Shown in pieces: positions 1 through 6,950 of a stretch of DNA of 13,415 nucleotides (positions are counted from its first letter, which is position 1; the number at the start of each line of letters is the position of its first letter). Under the pieces are notes generated by a model. The model was not told where the DNA came from. It worked only from the letters and a program-made list of their open reading frames with translations, and did no database searches. A program made the position numbers and the translations under genes. Source of the DNA: an uncultured Bacteroides sp. (GTDB lineage Bacteria; Bacteroidota; Bacteroidia; Bacteroidales; UBA11471); NCBI GenBank assembly GCA_905210875.1, contig CAJLYN010000040.1, forward strand, positions 1 to 13,415, in the 5' to 3' direction.

Positions 1-1
1 A

Positions 2-667
2 GAGACATCGACGTATATCGTGTTGAAGGCCAAACGTAAACGTCTTTCGGATTATTATGATTCGGGTGATCTCTTCTCGTTGGGGGGAGGCTGGGATATA
101 TTGTGGACCGATAAATGCAGTATGGGAGGATACCTCTCGTTTAAAATGGGGCAGGAGCAGTTTACCTGGCTCACGGCTGTCTTGAATATTGGTGGTTATA
201 AGATGGGAAAAAATCGGGGAGGAAAGTTTGCGGCAATTATGGACGATGTCTATTCCGGTGCTGTAGAGAGTAATCCCGAAATAGACGAAATCGATTCTGA
301 AAATTCATTGACGACCTATACGCAGATACCTATCTCTTTGGCATTGCGCTTGCGACTGGGCGGGGGCGACTGGGGAGCTTCCTATATAGGGGTGCAGGGC
401 AGTTACAACTTTAATATGGGCGATAATGTCGACCTGAATGTTGTAAATCGCCGCAACTATTCAGTGGGGGCACAGTTCGGATTCTGTATAAAGCGGGTTT
501 TGGATATTGTCTTGTTCTATACCCACGATTTGAGTCCGGCCTACAACCAGCAGTACATATACGAGAATATGTCCGATTTTTACAACAGCTACGAGAGTCA
601 TCTCAACAAGCGTTGGCGTTTCGGAACAGCATTTGTCCTTTATATACCTTTCTCCGATGCCCGGTAG
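2..667 (+). CDS. Probable outer-membrane beta-barrel protein, 5'-truncated by window edge
   Basis: The reading frame is open from base 2 through the window edge, so the GTG at 20 is probably internal and the true start lies upstream. The visible 222 residues show no catalytic motif. They alternate hydrophobic and polar residues in short strands (for example YLSFKMG, ISLALRLRLG, YIGVQGSYNFNMG, YSVGAQFGFCI, WRFGTAFVLYIPF) separated by polar or Gly/Asn-rich turns, and the protein ends on an aromatic-rich strand close to the C-terminus. That pattern is typical of outer-membrane beta-barrels of Bacteroidota. It lies 48 bases upstream of a lipoprotein gene on the same strand, which may be its partner. 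I do not recognise a specific family, so the function is unknown and the beta-barrel assignment is an inference from strand pattern. Confidence 0.6.
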   Translation, partial: ETSTYIVLKAKRKRLSDYYDSGDLFSLGGGWDILWTDKCSMGGYLSFKMGQEQFTWLTAVLNIGGYKMGKNRGGKFAAIMDDVYSGAVESNPEIDEIDSENSLTTYTQIPISLALRLRLGGGDWGASYIGVQGSYNFNMGDNVDLNVVNRRNYSVGAQFGFCIKRVLDIVLFYTHDLSPAYNQQYIYENMSDFYNSYESHLNKRWRFGTAFVLYIPFSDAR

Positions 668-715
668 TACGATATGAAACTCTTCCGGAAAAAAGGATTG
701 CAAAAAAAATAAAAT

Positions 716-1261
716 ATGAAAAAGATCGTTCCGAAACAGATAATGCAGACAGTAATCTTGCTGTTCCTCCTCTCCGTTACTGCGGGTTGTGAAGAAAATT
801 TCGATCCTGATACATGGAACGGGGTAATCGTGTCGGGTAACTACGAAGGGACGATGACGATACTTATTGATGGATACAATCTGGTTTCGGGCCAACCCGA
901 AGAGGTTTCGTCAATGCCAATCGCTTTCTCTGTTACGCAGGACGGGACGGTGAAGATATCCATTAACTACGACACCTATTATACCTGCGATGGTGAAAGT
1001 TACGTGGTAAACATGCAGTCGACGATAAACGATATAGAGACTGTAGTTGATAGCGGTAATGACGAACGAGTACTCTTGTCGGCAGAAAATCCGAGTGCCA
1101 GTTGTGTCATTACCGAGGAGATTTGTGTCATCTCATCACTGTCGGGTTATGTCGATGCCGATGGAATGCTGCGGATCGAGCTGTCGGGCGTTACCAACAG
1201 CGACCGCATTGTAGAGAGTGAAATTGATATTATCCTGTCGGCCAGTCGCGTGCAGGCATGA
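716..1261 (+). CDS. Hypothetical lipoprotein, unknown function
   Basis: A 181-residue protein with a clear lipoprotein signal: basic start MKKIVPKQ, hydrophobic core around residues 11-22, and lipobox VTAGC with the lipidated cysteine at residue 25 followed by EE. The mature part opens with a stretch reading SGNYEGTMTILIDG and is rich in short beta-like segments. This resembles small lipocalin/calycin-like lipoproteins of Bacteroidales, but no catalytic residues are visible and I do not assign a family. A few cysteines in the mature region (in YYTCDGE, SASCVI, EEICVI) could form disulfides in the periplasm. It follows the putative beta-barrel gene by 48 bases, so co-transcription is likely, and it converges on tadA with only 27 bases between stops. 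Start: the ATG gives a complete signal peptide and no good upstream alternative is visible. Confidence 0.75.
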   Translation: MKKIVPKQIMQTVILLFLLSVTAGCEENFDPDTWNGVIVSGNYEGTMTILIDGYNLVSGQPEEVSSMPIAFSVTQDGTVKISINYDTYYTCDGESYVVNMQSTINDIETVVDSGNDERVLLSAENPSASCVITEEICVISSLSGYVDADGMLRIELSGVTNSDRIVESEIDIILSASRVQA

Positions 1262-1288
1262 GATGGCTACATGACAGTGAAAGTGCAG

Positions 1289-1747
1289 TCAGCGGCGTTT
1301 CTTGAAAAAGTCGGTGAGCAGGCGGGCACACTCCTCCTGCATGATGCCGTGTGTTACCTCGGTCTTGGGATGCAGGGCAGCTGTTGCAAAGCGACGGTAT
1401 CCCCGTTTCTCATCGGCAGCTCCGAATACGAGCCGTCCCATTTGGGCCCAGCCTATGGCGCCGGCGCACATCACGCAGGGTTCGAGGGTAACGTAGAGGG
1501 TACATTCGGGCAGGTATTTGCCACCCAGTACATCGGCTGCTGCCGTGATGGCTTGCATCTCGGCATGGGCCGTAACGTCGCGAAGTGTCTCGGTAAGGTT
1601 ATGTGCGCGGGCTATGATGCGCTCTTTGTGTACGATGACGGCTCCTACGGGAATCTCTCCACGCGCGCCGGCGTCCTGGGCCTCGGCAAGTGCCTGCTGC
1701 ATATAGTATCGGTCGCGTTGTGCGGTCGTCGATTGTTCTCTCTCCAC
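1289..1747 (-). CDS. tadA: tRNA-specific adenosine deaminase (A34 to I34)
   Basis: A 152-residue zinc-dependent deaminase of the cytidine/deoxycytidylate deaminase fold. The catalytic signature is complete: HAE at residues 61-63 (zinc ligand H61 and proton-shuttling E63) and PCVMC at 90-94 (zinc ligands C91 and C94). The N-terminal EIPVGAVIV segment is typical of TadA. In bacteria TadA converts the wobble adenosine of tRNA-Arg(ACG) to inosine in the cytoplasm. The longest frame begins with GTG at 1747, five bases after the stop of the upstream SIMPL gene. An internal ATG at residue 16 is a possible alternative, but it would leave almost nothing of the first helix seen in E. coli TadA, so GTG is preferred. 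It forms a two-gene minus-strand unit with the SIMPL gene. Distant nucleoside deaminases (guanine deaminase-like) share the motif, so the substrate is assigned by overall resemblance. Confidence 0.9.
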   Translation of the reverse strand: MEREQSTTAQRDRYYMQQALAEAQDAGARGEIPVGAVIVHKERIIARAHNLTETLRDVTAHAEMQAITAAADVLGGKYLPECTLYVTLEPCVMCAGAIGWAQMGRLVFGAADEKRGYRRFATAALHPKTEVTHGIMQEECARLLTDFFKKRR

Positions 1748-1752
1748 GTGGG

Positions 1753-2463
1753 TCAGTCTTTCAGGTAATAGTCTATGGTTGTAACTACACGCACCTCTTT
1801 GATGTAGGGCGTGCTCTCGTCGCGGTCGCTGATGACAAACTGCCCCTGGTTGGCTCTCCGTATCTTGCCCAGTTTGCTGTCGGAGTCTTTGGCAAATTTT
1901 TCGGCGGCGTTACGTGCCGCTATCGTAGCCTCTTCAATCATCGCGGGCTTGATGTCGTTGAGCCCCGTGAAGGAGTAGCGCGTCGTGTAGCGGTAATCGT
2001 CGCCGGTGATGGCCACCCCCTGTTTCAGCAGCTCGACCTGCCGGGCGATGAGTTGCCGCACCTTGTCGACCTGTCCCGACGAGACGGTGATGATCGAGGT
2101 TACGTTATAGCGGTAGTTTATCTCGTTGTTGTTGACGTAGCGTTCGGCACGCATATCGATAATCTGGGGGGCGGCTATCGAAATTTCGCTGTCGCTTATG
2201 CCGTTTGCTTTCAGAAAGTCGCACACGATTTTGTTCTTTCGGTTTATCTCGTTGTAGATGGTTGTCATGTCGTTGCCTATCTCCTTGAACACCAACGGCC
2301 ATATCACACGGTCGGCATTGACTTCGCGTTCGGCAAGACCTTTGACGGTAACGATGCGGTCTCGGTCTTTGACCGTAATGATGCTATGGCTGATAGTTGT
2401 ACCCATGATAATGAGTCCGATACCGATGCAGAGTCCCGACAAAGCTTTGTTGAAAGTTTTCAT
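1753..2463 (-). CDS. SIMPL (DUF541/YggE-like) domain protein, membrane-anchored
   Basis: Read from the ATG at 2463 this is a 236-residue protein. An upstream in-frame start at 2499 would add 12 charged residues (including RKRKN) in front of the signal and would overlap the putative -7 element, so the inner start is preferred. Residues about 8-27 form one hydrophobic segment (SGLCIGIGLIIMGTTI) that acts as a signal anchor. The rest matches the SIMPL/DUF541 pattern: RIVTVKGLAEREVNADRVIW near the start, repeated helix-strand units, ISIAAPQIIDMRAER, and a late segment with AARNAAEKFA. The family is periplasmic or surface exposed. Its biochemical role is poorly defined, with YggE linked to oxidative stress and the SIMPL name coming from a signalling partner in animals. 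It is the first gene of the minus-strand pair with tadA, five bases apart. Confidence 0.82.
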   Translation of the reverse strand: MKTFNKALSGLCIGIGLIIMGTTISHSIITVKDRDRIVTVKGLAEREVNADRVIWPLVFKEIGNDMTTIYNEINRKNKIVCDFLKANGISDSEISIAAPQIIDMRAERYVNNNEINYRYNVTSIITVSSGQVDKVRQLIARQVELLKQGVAITGDDYRYTTRYSFTGLNDIKPAMIEEATIAARNAAEKFAKDSDSKLGKIRRANQGQFVISDRDESTPYIKEVRVVTTIDYYLKD

Positions 2464-2488
2464 GCTGAAATCGTTTTTGCGTTTGCGA

Positions 2489-2496
2489 CAAATATA
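2489..2496 (-). promoter_or_regulatory. Putative Bacteroidetes -7 element for SIMPL-tadA
   Basis: On the minus strand this reads TATATTTG, matching the TAnnTTTG -7 consensus, about 25 bases upstream of the ATG at 2463. No convincing TTTG -33 element is found 19-21 bases further upstream, so the assignment rests on the -7 box and its position only. Confidence 0.4.
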
Positions 2497-2502
2497 CAAT
2501 AT

Positions 2503-2510
2503 TACATTTG
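2503..2510 (+). promoter_or_regulatory. Possible second plus-strand -7 element upstream of yraN
   Basis: TACATTTG fits TAnnTTTG. TTTG occurrences upstream lie 17 (2482-2485) or 23 bases away (2476-2479), both outside the usual 19-21 spacing. It lies only six bases from the opposing minus-strand element, so both could not be occupied at once. Weaker than the promoter at 2537-2566. Confidence 0.3.
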
Positions 2511-2536
2511 ATAAGGGGCTTTGGGGCTGATAATTT

Positions 2537-2566
2537 TTTGCGGTATGAACAAATTGATTATATTTG
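2537..2566 (+). promoter_or_regulatory. Putative promoter of the yraN-mmcQ-birA-protease operon
   Basis: TTTG at 2537-2540, an 18-base spacer, and TATATTTG at 2559-2566, close to the Bacteroidetes consensus. Transcription would start near 2573, leaving a leader of about 25 bases before the yraN ATG at 2598. This supports the short yraN start over a longer frame beginning at 2508, which would run through the promoter. Confidence 0.55.
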
Positions 2567-2597
2567 TTGGCGGGAAGAGACTCTTGTTCGATACATC

Positions 2598-2966
2598 ATG
2601 GCACGACACAACGAAACCGGAAAGAGTGGCGAAGAGCGGGCGGCCGAGTATCTGCTGGCGCGTGGATATGTCGTGCGAGACATCAATTGGCGAAACGGTA
2701 AATACGAACTCGATATTGTGGCTTACAAAGAAGGGCTCCTGGTCGTAGTGGAGGTGAAGACCCGTTCGTCGCTCGAATACATGCGTCCCGAGGAGGCTGT
2801 TACGCCGGCCAAGTGCCGGCGCATTATCGATGCAGCCGATGCCTATGTGCGCCATTTCGACCTGCCTTTCGAGGTGCGTTTTGATGTCATTGCACTGGTG
2901 AAGAAGCCCGACGGAACCTATGATATCGACCATATCGAAGATGCCTTCTTCCCGACATTACGTTGA
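2598..2966 (+). CDS. yraN: YraN family (UPF0102) endonuclease-like protein
   Basis: A 122-residue protein that fits the usual length of UPF0102/YraN proteins. Motifs in order: GEERAAEYLLARGY at residues 11-24, the segment YELDIVA at 36-42, and VVVEVKTRS at 49-57. D39 with E52-x-K54 forms the metal-binding core of a PD-(D/E)XK nuclease-like fold, as in archaeal Holliday-junction resolvases. The family's physiological role is not settled, so nuclease activity is a fold-based inference. The start at 2598 (MARHNETGKSGEE) matches the family N-terminus. A longer frame from 2508 adds 30 residues that look like translated promoter and is rejected. The next gene starts on the base after its stop codon. 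Confidence 0.88.
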   Translation: MARHNETGKSGEERAAEYLLARGYVVRDINWRNGKYELDIVAYKEGLLVVVEVKTRSSLEYMRPEEAVTPAKCRRIIDAADAYVRHFDLPFEVRFDVIALVKKPDGTYDIDHIEDAFFPTLR

Positions 2967-3368
2967 ATGAATATGGATATAGAGACTCTGCGCGACTTTT
3001 GCCTCTCGTTGCCGGCGGCAACCGAATGTTTCCCGTTCGACGAGAATGTCCTGGTATTCAAGGTGGCCGGCAAGATGTTTCTTTTCACCGATTTGAGCTC
3101 GACGGCTACGCGGGCCAACGTGAAGTGCGATCCCGACCGCGCCCTTCTCCTGCGCGACCGCTACGACTATGTGCAGCCGGGCTATCATTGCAACAAGAAA
3201 TACTGGAACACGATCGATTACGGGCGGGCCAGCGACGAAGAGATGAAGGCGTGGATATGCCACTCCTATCGCGAAGTGGTGCGGGGCTTACCACGTCGCG
3301 ACCAGCCGTTCTATATCGAGGCCCTGCAACGATTGTATCCATTATATGGAAAAGAAGATGACAGATGA
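2967..3368 (+). CDS. MmcQ/YjbR family protein
   Basis: A 133-residue protein with the compact MmcQ/YjbR (CyaY-like fold) pattern: N-terminal helix ETLRDFCLSLPAATECFPFD, then VLVFKVAGKMFLFTDL, VKCDPDRALLLRDRYDYVQPGYHCNKKYWNTI, and a C-terminal helix with SYREVVRGLP. Members are often labelled DNA-binding proteins because of structural resemblance, but the function is not established. Its ATG (2967) directly follows the yraN TGA. A second ATG at 2973 is also possible. The 3' end overlaps the following birA frame by 23 bases if birA starts at 3346, or 11 if at 3358, which suggests translational coupling in one operon. Confidence 0.87.
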   Translation: MNMDIETLRDFCLSLPAATECFPFDENVLVFKVAGKMFLFTDLSSTATRANVKCDPDRALLLRDRYDYVQPGYHCNKKYWNTIDYGRASDEEMKAWICHSYREVVRGLPRRDQPFYIEALQRLYPLYGKEDDR

Positions 3369-4104
3369 ACATTTGATATACCTGCCCGAGACCGACTCGA
3401 CCAATGTCGAGATGCGCCGCTGTCTTGCCCACAATCCGGCATTGCCGCATGGCACGACCGTGTGGGTCGATTATCAGTTGGCCGGCCGAGGTCAGCAAGG
3501 AACAAGCTGGGAGAGTGAGCGGGGTGCCAACGTATTGTTTAGCATTTTGTTGCGGCCACAGGCGATGCCGGCTTCACGCTCTTTTGTCCTCTCACAGCTG
3601 GTGTCGCTCTCGCTTGTCGAAGTACTCGGCAATTACCTGCCCAATGTTACGGTAAAGTGGCCCAACGATATCTATTGTGGCGACAAGAAACTGGTGGGCA
3701 TACTCATCGAAAACGATATGATGGGTGCCGATGTGTCGCTCTCCATTGCCGGAATCGGGGTAAACGTCAATCAGATGGTTTTCCGCTCGTCGGCCCCTAA
3801 CCCCGTATCCATGGCTCAGGTATTGGGTGCGCCGGTCGACCGGTATACGCTGCTTGGCCGTCTGGTCGACCGCTTAGTTGCCAACATCGATGCCTACCGG
3901 CCCGGCGACGACGAGGCCGTCTCGGAGCGGTACCGCAAGATACTCTATCGGGGCAGCGGTTTTTATCCCTATTTCGATGTGTTGGCCCAGGAGTCTATCA
4001 GTGCCGAGGTCGTGGGTGTGGAGCCGTCGGGACGTCTTACGTTGCGTACCGATAGGGGTGAGATACGCCATTTCATGTTTAAGGAAGTCCGTTATATGAT
4101 ATGA
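3346..4104 (+). CDS. birA: Biotin--[acetyl-CoA carboxylase] ligase (monofunctional)
   Basis: A 252-residue biotin protein ligase. It activates biotin to biotinyl-AMP and attaches it to the lysine of biotin carboxyl carrier domains in the cytoplasm. Visible motifs: ETDSTN at 15-20, the adenylate-loop GRGQQGTSW at 47-55, KWPNDIYCGDKKLVGILIE at about 104-122 with the catalytic lysine region, and GIGVNVN around 147-153. The C-terminal 50 residues form the small SH3-like domain. There is no N-terminal winged-helix DNA-binding domain, so unlike E. coli BirA it should be ligase-only and not an autorepressor, which is common in Bacteroidota. The start may be 3346 or the ATG at 3358; both overlap the preceding gene. 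Its TGA overlaps the ATG of the next gene in an ATGA junction. Confidence 0.93.
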   Translation: MEKKMTDEHLIYLPETDSTNVEMRRCLAHNPALPHGTTVWVDYQLAGRGQQGTSWESERGANVLFSILLRPQAMPASRSFVLSQLVSLSLVEVLGNYLPNVTVKWPNDIYCGDKKLVGILIENDMMGADVSLSIAGIGVNVNQMVFRSSAPNPVSMAQVLGAPVDRYTLLGRLVDRLVANIDAYRPGDDEAVSERYRKILYRGSGFYPYFDVLAQESISAEVVGVEPSGRLTLRTDRGEIRHFMFKEVRYMI

Positions 4105-5378
4105 ATATGAAAAAAATAAAAAACTGCATTGCCGGCTGTGTCGTGGCGATTTGTTGTACTGTTGCCGCTATGGCGATTGTCTCTTGTTCGAGCGAAGAAG
4201 TCGTGATACAGGTGAAATCGGAAGAATCGTACACCCTTGATGAGGGCGAGAACCAACTTGTTGTGGAGATACCCTGTCGTCGGGCCTGGACGATTACCGG
4301 TGCGACCGACTGGTGTGTGCCGACGACCACAACCGGTAGGGGAAAGTCTTCGATATCGGTACAGGTAGCCTCGAACGGAGGTGAAGAGAGCCGCACGTGT
4401 ACCATGCAGGCCGTCTCGGACGATACCCGGCACACCATAAAGATAACTCAGTATGGAGCCGAGGTCATCACCTTGCCGGTGGTGTTTCATGTTTTGTATA
4501 GCGACCCGAACGATTCGCTGCAATATCTCGATGCCGCTCATTTGGTCGATTTGCTCAGTGTGGCCAACGATTGTTATTCAGGAGCCTTTGGTGGAGAGAA
4601 CCTGCGGGTGAAGCTGGTGCCGGCTACCGAAACGCCGACGGGAGAGACATTGGCTGTACCCGGGGTAGAATATGTGCAGTACGAAGAGGCCGAGATGAAT
4701 TGTGTCGAGTTCATGTACGACAATTCCGGCAAATATGTCAAACTGTTGTGGGATCCCAATCGCTATATCAATGTCATGTGTTATCTTTTTTCACCGATTC
4801 TCGACGGTGAAGAAGGTGTCGTGTTGGGTATTTCGCATTTCCCTTATACCTATACCAATACCTATCTTCCTGGTTTGACAGCTATCTCGTATCCTTATCT
4901 GAGTTTGGAAAATCTGGCCTATCCTTATTCCATATCACTGAACAGCCGATATATCTACGAAGAGAAGATGCACTATACTCTGCCTCATGAGTTGGGACAC
5001 TATTTGGGTCTATATCATGTATTCTCCGAGGATGACGACGAAGCTGTGTGCATCGACTCGGACTATTGCGACGACACACCGAGTTACAATCGCGAAGACT
5101 ATCTCCGTTACATGGCGTGGGCGTCGCAGAATCTTCCCTATGAGGCATTCCTTTCCGAAGCCTTTTTGCGTGAAGGGTGCAGTGGTGAGCAGTTCCGTTC
5201 GGTCAATGCCATGGATTACAACTACGGTGCGCAGAACCAGTTCACGGCCGACCAGCGTGCCCGTGTGCGCCACGTCTTGCGGTACAGCCCTCTGCTGCCA
5301 ACCGAGCATAACGGCTATATACAGCGCAGTACCTTGCACGACGGGCCTATCGACCTGCCTATCGTAACCATGAAATAG
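4101..5378 (+). CDS. BACON-domain zinc metalloprotease lipoprotein, copy 1
   Basis: A 425-residue surface or periplasmic lipoprotein. Residues 1-29 are a cysteine-rich lipoprotein signal ending in IVSC with the lipid cysteine at 29. Residues about 42-120 look like a BACON-type beta-sandwich (WTITG, DWC, SVQV, then HTIKITQYGA). The remainder is a metzincin protease of the M43/pappalysin-like type: HELGHYLGLYH at 296-306 supplies three zinc-binding histidines and catalytic E297, followed by C317...C323-DDTP and a Met-turn MDY at 371-373 before FTADQRARVR. It resembles the Bacteroides zinc-dependent metalloproteinase lipoprotein family (BF0631 type). The peptide substrate is unknown. The ATG overlaps the birA stop (ATGA), and the start aligns residue for residue with copy 2 (signal cysteine 29 in both). 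No promoter of its own is visible, so it should be expressed with birA. It is the first of two paralogues; about 70 percent identity to copy 2 in the protease domain by eye. Confidence 0.88.
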   Translation: MNMKKIKNCIAGCVVAICCTVAAMAIVSCSSEEVVIQVKSEESYTLDEGENQLVVEIPCRRAWTITGATDWCVPTTTTGRGKSSISVQVASNGGEESRTCTMQAVSDDTRHTIKITQYGAEVITLPVVFHVLYSDPNDSLQYLDAAHLVDLLSVANDCYSGAFGGENLRVKLVPATETPTGETLAVPGVEYVQYEEAEMNCVEFMYDNSGKYVKLLWDPNRYINVMCYLFSPILDGEEGVVLGISHFPYTYTNTYLPGLTAISYPYLSLENLAYPYSISLNSRYIYEEKMHYTLPHELGHYLGLYHVFSEDDDEAVCIDSDYCDDTPSYNREDYLRYMAWASQNLPYEAFLSEAFLREGCSGEQFRSVNAMDYNYGAQNQFTADQRARVRHVLRYSPLLPTEHNGYIQRSTLHDGPIDLPIVTMK

Positions 5379-5379
5379 T

Positions 5380-5463
5380 ATGCGTCGGATCGATGGGCAT
5401 AGAGAGATTTTGCTCATGGCCTTGCCGGCCATCGTCTCCAATATCACGGTGCCGCAAGATTGA
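5380..5463 (+). pseudogene. 5' remnant of MATE transporter gene (27 codons)
   Basis: One base after the copy 1 stop, an ATG opens a 27-codon frame ending in TGA at 5461-5463. From its GHREIL segment onward it matches the N-terminus of the intact MATE gene at 6951: both contain ALPAIVSNITVP. At DNA level 5419-5455 is identical to 6990-7026 over 37 bases, and homology stops abruptly after GTGCCGC. The first six codons differ from the intact gene. The remnant covers only part of the first transmembrane helix and cannot encode a transporter. It marks the right edge of a duplicated segment that included the metalloprotease gene. It could still be translated as a short peptide. Confidence 0.85.
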
Positions 5464-5547
5464 AAGAAGTGGAATGAAAAATTTTCGCCTTGACAAAAAT
5501 AAATCTACTTCTGATTTTATAGTATATGTCTTTATAAAAATATTATT

Positions 5548-5580
5548 TCTGATAATGCGATTATAATTCTATTATATTTG
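5548..5580 (+). promoter_or_regulatory. Putative promoter of metalloprotease copy 2
   Basis: TATATTTG at 5573-5580 is a perfect TAnnTTTG -7 element. TCTG at 5548-5551 is a one-mismatch -33 element with a 21-base spacer. The surrounding 5470-5580 stretch is strongly AT-rich. Predicted transcription start is near 5587, giving a leader of about 85-90 bases to the copy 2 ATG, much longer than other leaders in this window. Confidence 0.55.
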
Positions 5581-5597
5581 TAAAAGTGAAAGGCATT

Positions 5598-5618
5598 CCA
5601 CACTAAGCAACTGTGTGG
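5598..5618 (+). other. Hairpin in the predicted leader of metalloprotease copy 2
   Basis: CCACAC at 5598-5603 pairs with GTGTGG at 5613-5618 around a nine-base loop. It lies within the predicted 5' untranslated leader, just after the predicted transcription start. It may stabilise the messenger or form a regulator site; nothing shows which. Confidence 0.4.
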
Positions 5619-5658
5619 GATATTTTGTGTTGGGTGTTTCTTACCTGTGAGATAATGA

Positions 5659-5676
5659 ATAAATAATATTATTTAT
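5659..5676. repeat. 18-base perfect AT palindrome overlapping the copy 2 start codon
   Basis: ATAAATAATATTATTTAT is its own reverse complement over 18 bases, and its last two bases are the AT of the copy 2 ATG at 5675. Such a site could be an operator for a dimeric regulator or a weak hairpin around the translation start. Chance is also possible because the region is very AT-rich. Confidence 0.5.
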
Positions 5677-6949
5677 GCGAAAGAAAAATTTAAAAAACAA
5701 TATTGCTTGCTGTGTCGTGATACTTTGTTGTATCGTATCAGGGGGAATAATTGCTTCATGTGCGAATGAGGAAGAAAAAACCGTACAAGTAAATTCTGAA
5801 ATATCATATCTGCTCGACAAGGATGAGAATCAACTTGTCGTGGAGATACCTTGTCTCCAATCGTGGACAATTACGGGTGCCGAAGAGTGGTGTGTCCCGT
5901 CGATAACCTCGGGTCAGGGAAAGACTTCGGTATCGATACAAGTAGAAGCAAACAGCGGGGAAGATATTCGTAAATGTTGGTTGTCGGCAGTTTCGGAAGA
6001 TGCCCGGCATATCATAAAGATAACTCAGTACGGAGATGAAAGAACAATACTGCCGATAGTGTTCCATGTTTTATATACCGACCCGAACGATTCGCGGCAA
6101 TATCTCAATGCCGATTATCTGGCCGAGTTGCTCGAAGTGGCCAATGGTTGTTATATGGGGAAGTTTGGTGGTGTAGACCTCGAAGTGAAACTGGTGTTGG
6201 CTACCGAAACACCGACGGGTGGAACGTTGGCAACTCCGGGTGTGAACTATGTGTATCGAGAAAATGCGGTGATGGATTGTCACACGTTTATGTATGACAA
6301 TTCTCGTCAATATGCCCAACTACTGTGGGATCCCAATCGTTACATTAATGTAATGTGTTACCCTTTTTTGCCGGACGGACGTGAAAACGTTATTTTGTTA
6401 GGATCTTCGCATTTCCCTTTTACTAATCCCGATACTTATCTTCCTGAATTGCCAACTATTTCTTCACCCTATCTTGGATTAGAAAATTTGAGGTATCCAC
6501 ATTGTATCTCGATGAACAGCAGCTATATCTACAGCGAAAGTATGCGATATACTTTGGCACACGAGTTGGGGCACTATTTAGGATTGTATCATGTGTTTTC
6601 TGAAGGCGACGATGAAATGTGTATCGACTCCGACTTTTGTGATGATACCCCGAGTTACAACCGAGAAGACTATCTGCGCTACATAGAGTGGGCTGAGCAA
6701 AATCTTTCTCCTGGAAAATACTTGTATGAATTGTGGATGCGTGAAAGTTGTGATGGCGAACAGTTCCGCTCGGTAAATGTTATGGATTACAATGATGGGG
6801 CCAGAAACCAGTTCACGGCCGACCAGCGTGCCCGTGTGCGCCACGTCTTGCGGTATAGCCCGTTGTTGCCCACGGAGCGTAATGCGCGTATACAACGTTC
6901 CTCTTTGCACGATGGACCACTTGATCTGCCTATAGTAGTGATGGACTAA
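5675..6949 (+). CDS. BACON-domain zinc metalloprotease lipoprotein, copy 2
   Basis: A 424-residue paralogue of the protein at 4101 with the same order: cysteine-rich lipoprotein signal ending IASC (lipid cysteine 29), BACON-type domain to about residue 120 (WTITG, EWC, HIIKITQYG), then the metzincin domain. Active-site residues are intact: HELGHYLGLYH at 296-306, CIDSDFCDDTP, and the Met-turn MDY. It should therefore be a working zinc peptidase anchored by lipid. The two copies diverge most in the first 120 residues and in loops before and after the active site, and agree most near the C-terminus, where 50 bases are identical (5235-5284 and 6806-6855). The 5' half is more AT-rich than copy 1. 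Unlike copy 1 it has its own promoter and leader. The MATE gene begins one base after its stop, so the two are likely co-transcribed. The native substrate is not apparent. Confidence 0.88.
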   Translation: MRKKNLKNNIACCVVILCCIVSGGIIASCANEEEKTVQVNSEISYLLDKDENQLVVEIPCLQSWTITGAEEWCVPSITSGQGKTSVSIQVEANSGEDIRKCWLSAVSEDARHIIKITQYGDERTILPIVFHVLYTDPNDSRQYLNADYLAELLEVANGCYMGKFGGVDLEVKLVLATETPTGGTLATPGVNYVYRENAVMDCHTFMYDNSRQYAQLLWDPNRYINVMCYPFLPDGRENVILLGSSHFPFTNPDTYLPELPTISSPYLGLENLRYPHCISMNSSYIYSESMRYTLAHELGHYLGLYHVFSEGDDEMCIDSDFCDDTPSYNREDYLRYIEWAEQNLSPGKYLYELWMRESCDGEQFRSVNVMDYNDGARNQFTADQRARVRHVLRYSPLLPTERNARIQRSSLHDGPLDLPIVVMD

Positions 6950-6950
6950 T

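Noticed and set aside
674..712. Twelve-codon frame starting ATGAAACTCTTCCGG between the beta-barrel and lipoprotein genes
   Set aside because: It is very short, lysine-rich, ends in an A-tract, and has no support. It is possibly chance in an AT-rich spacer.
1690..2511. Long open frame on the plus strand opposite the SIMPL gene (273 codons)
   Set aside because: It is antisense to a gene with a clear domain and signal anchor. Its translation has no recognisable family and looks like low-quality mirror coding, a common effect in moderately GC-rich genes.
5380..5463. Insertion sequence or phage attachment site as the cause of the MATE stub
   Set aside because: No transposase, terminal inverted repeats, target-site duplication or integrase is seen in or around 5380-5674. 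Homologous or illegitimate recombination is simpler.
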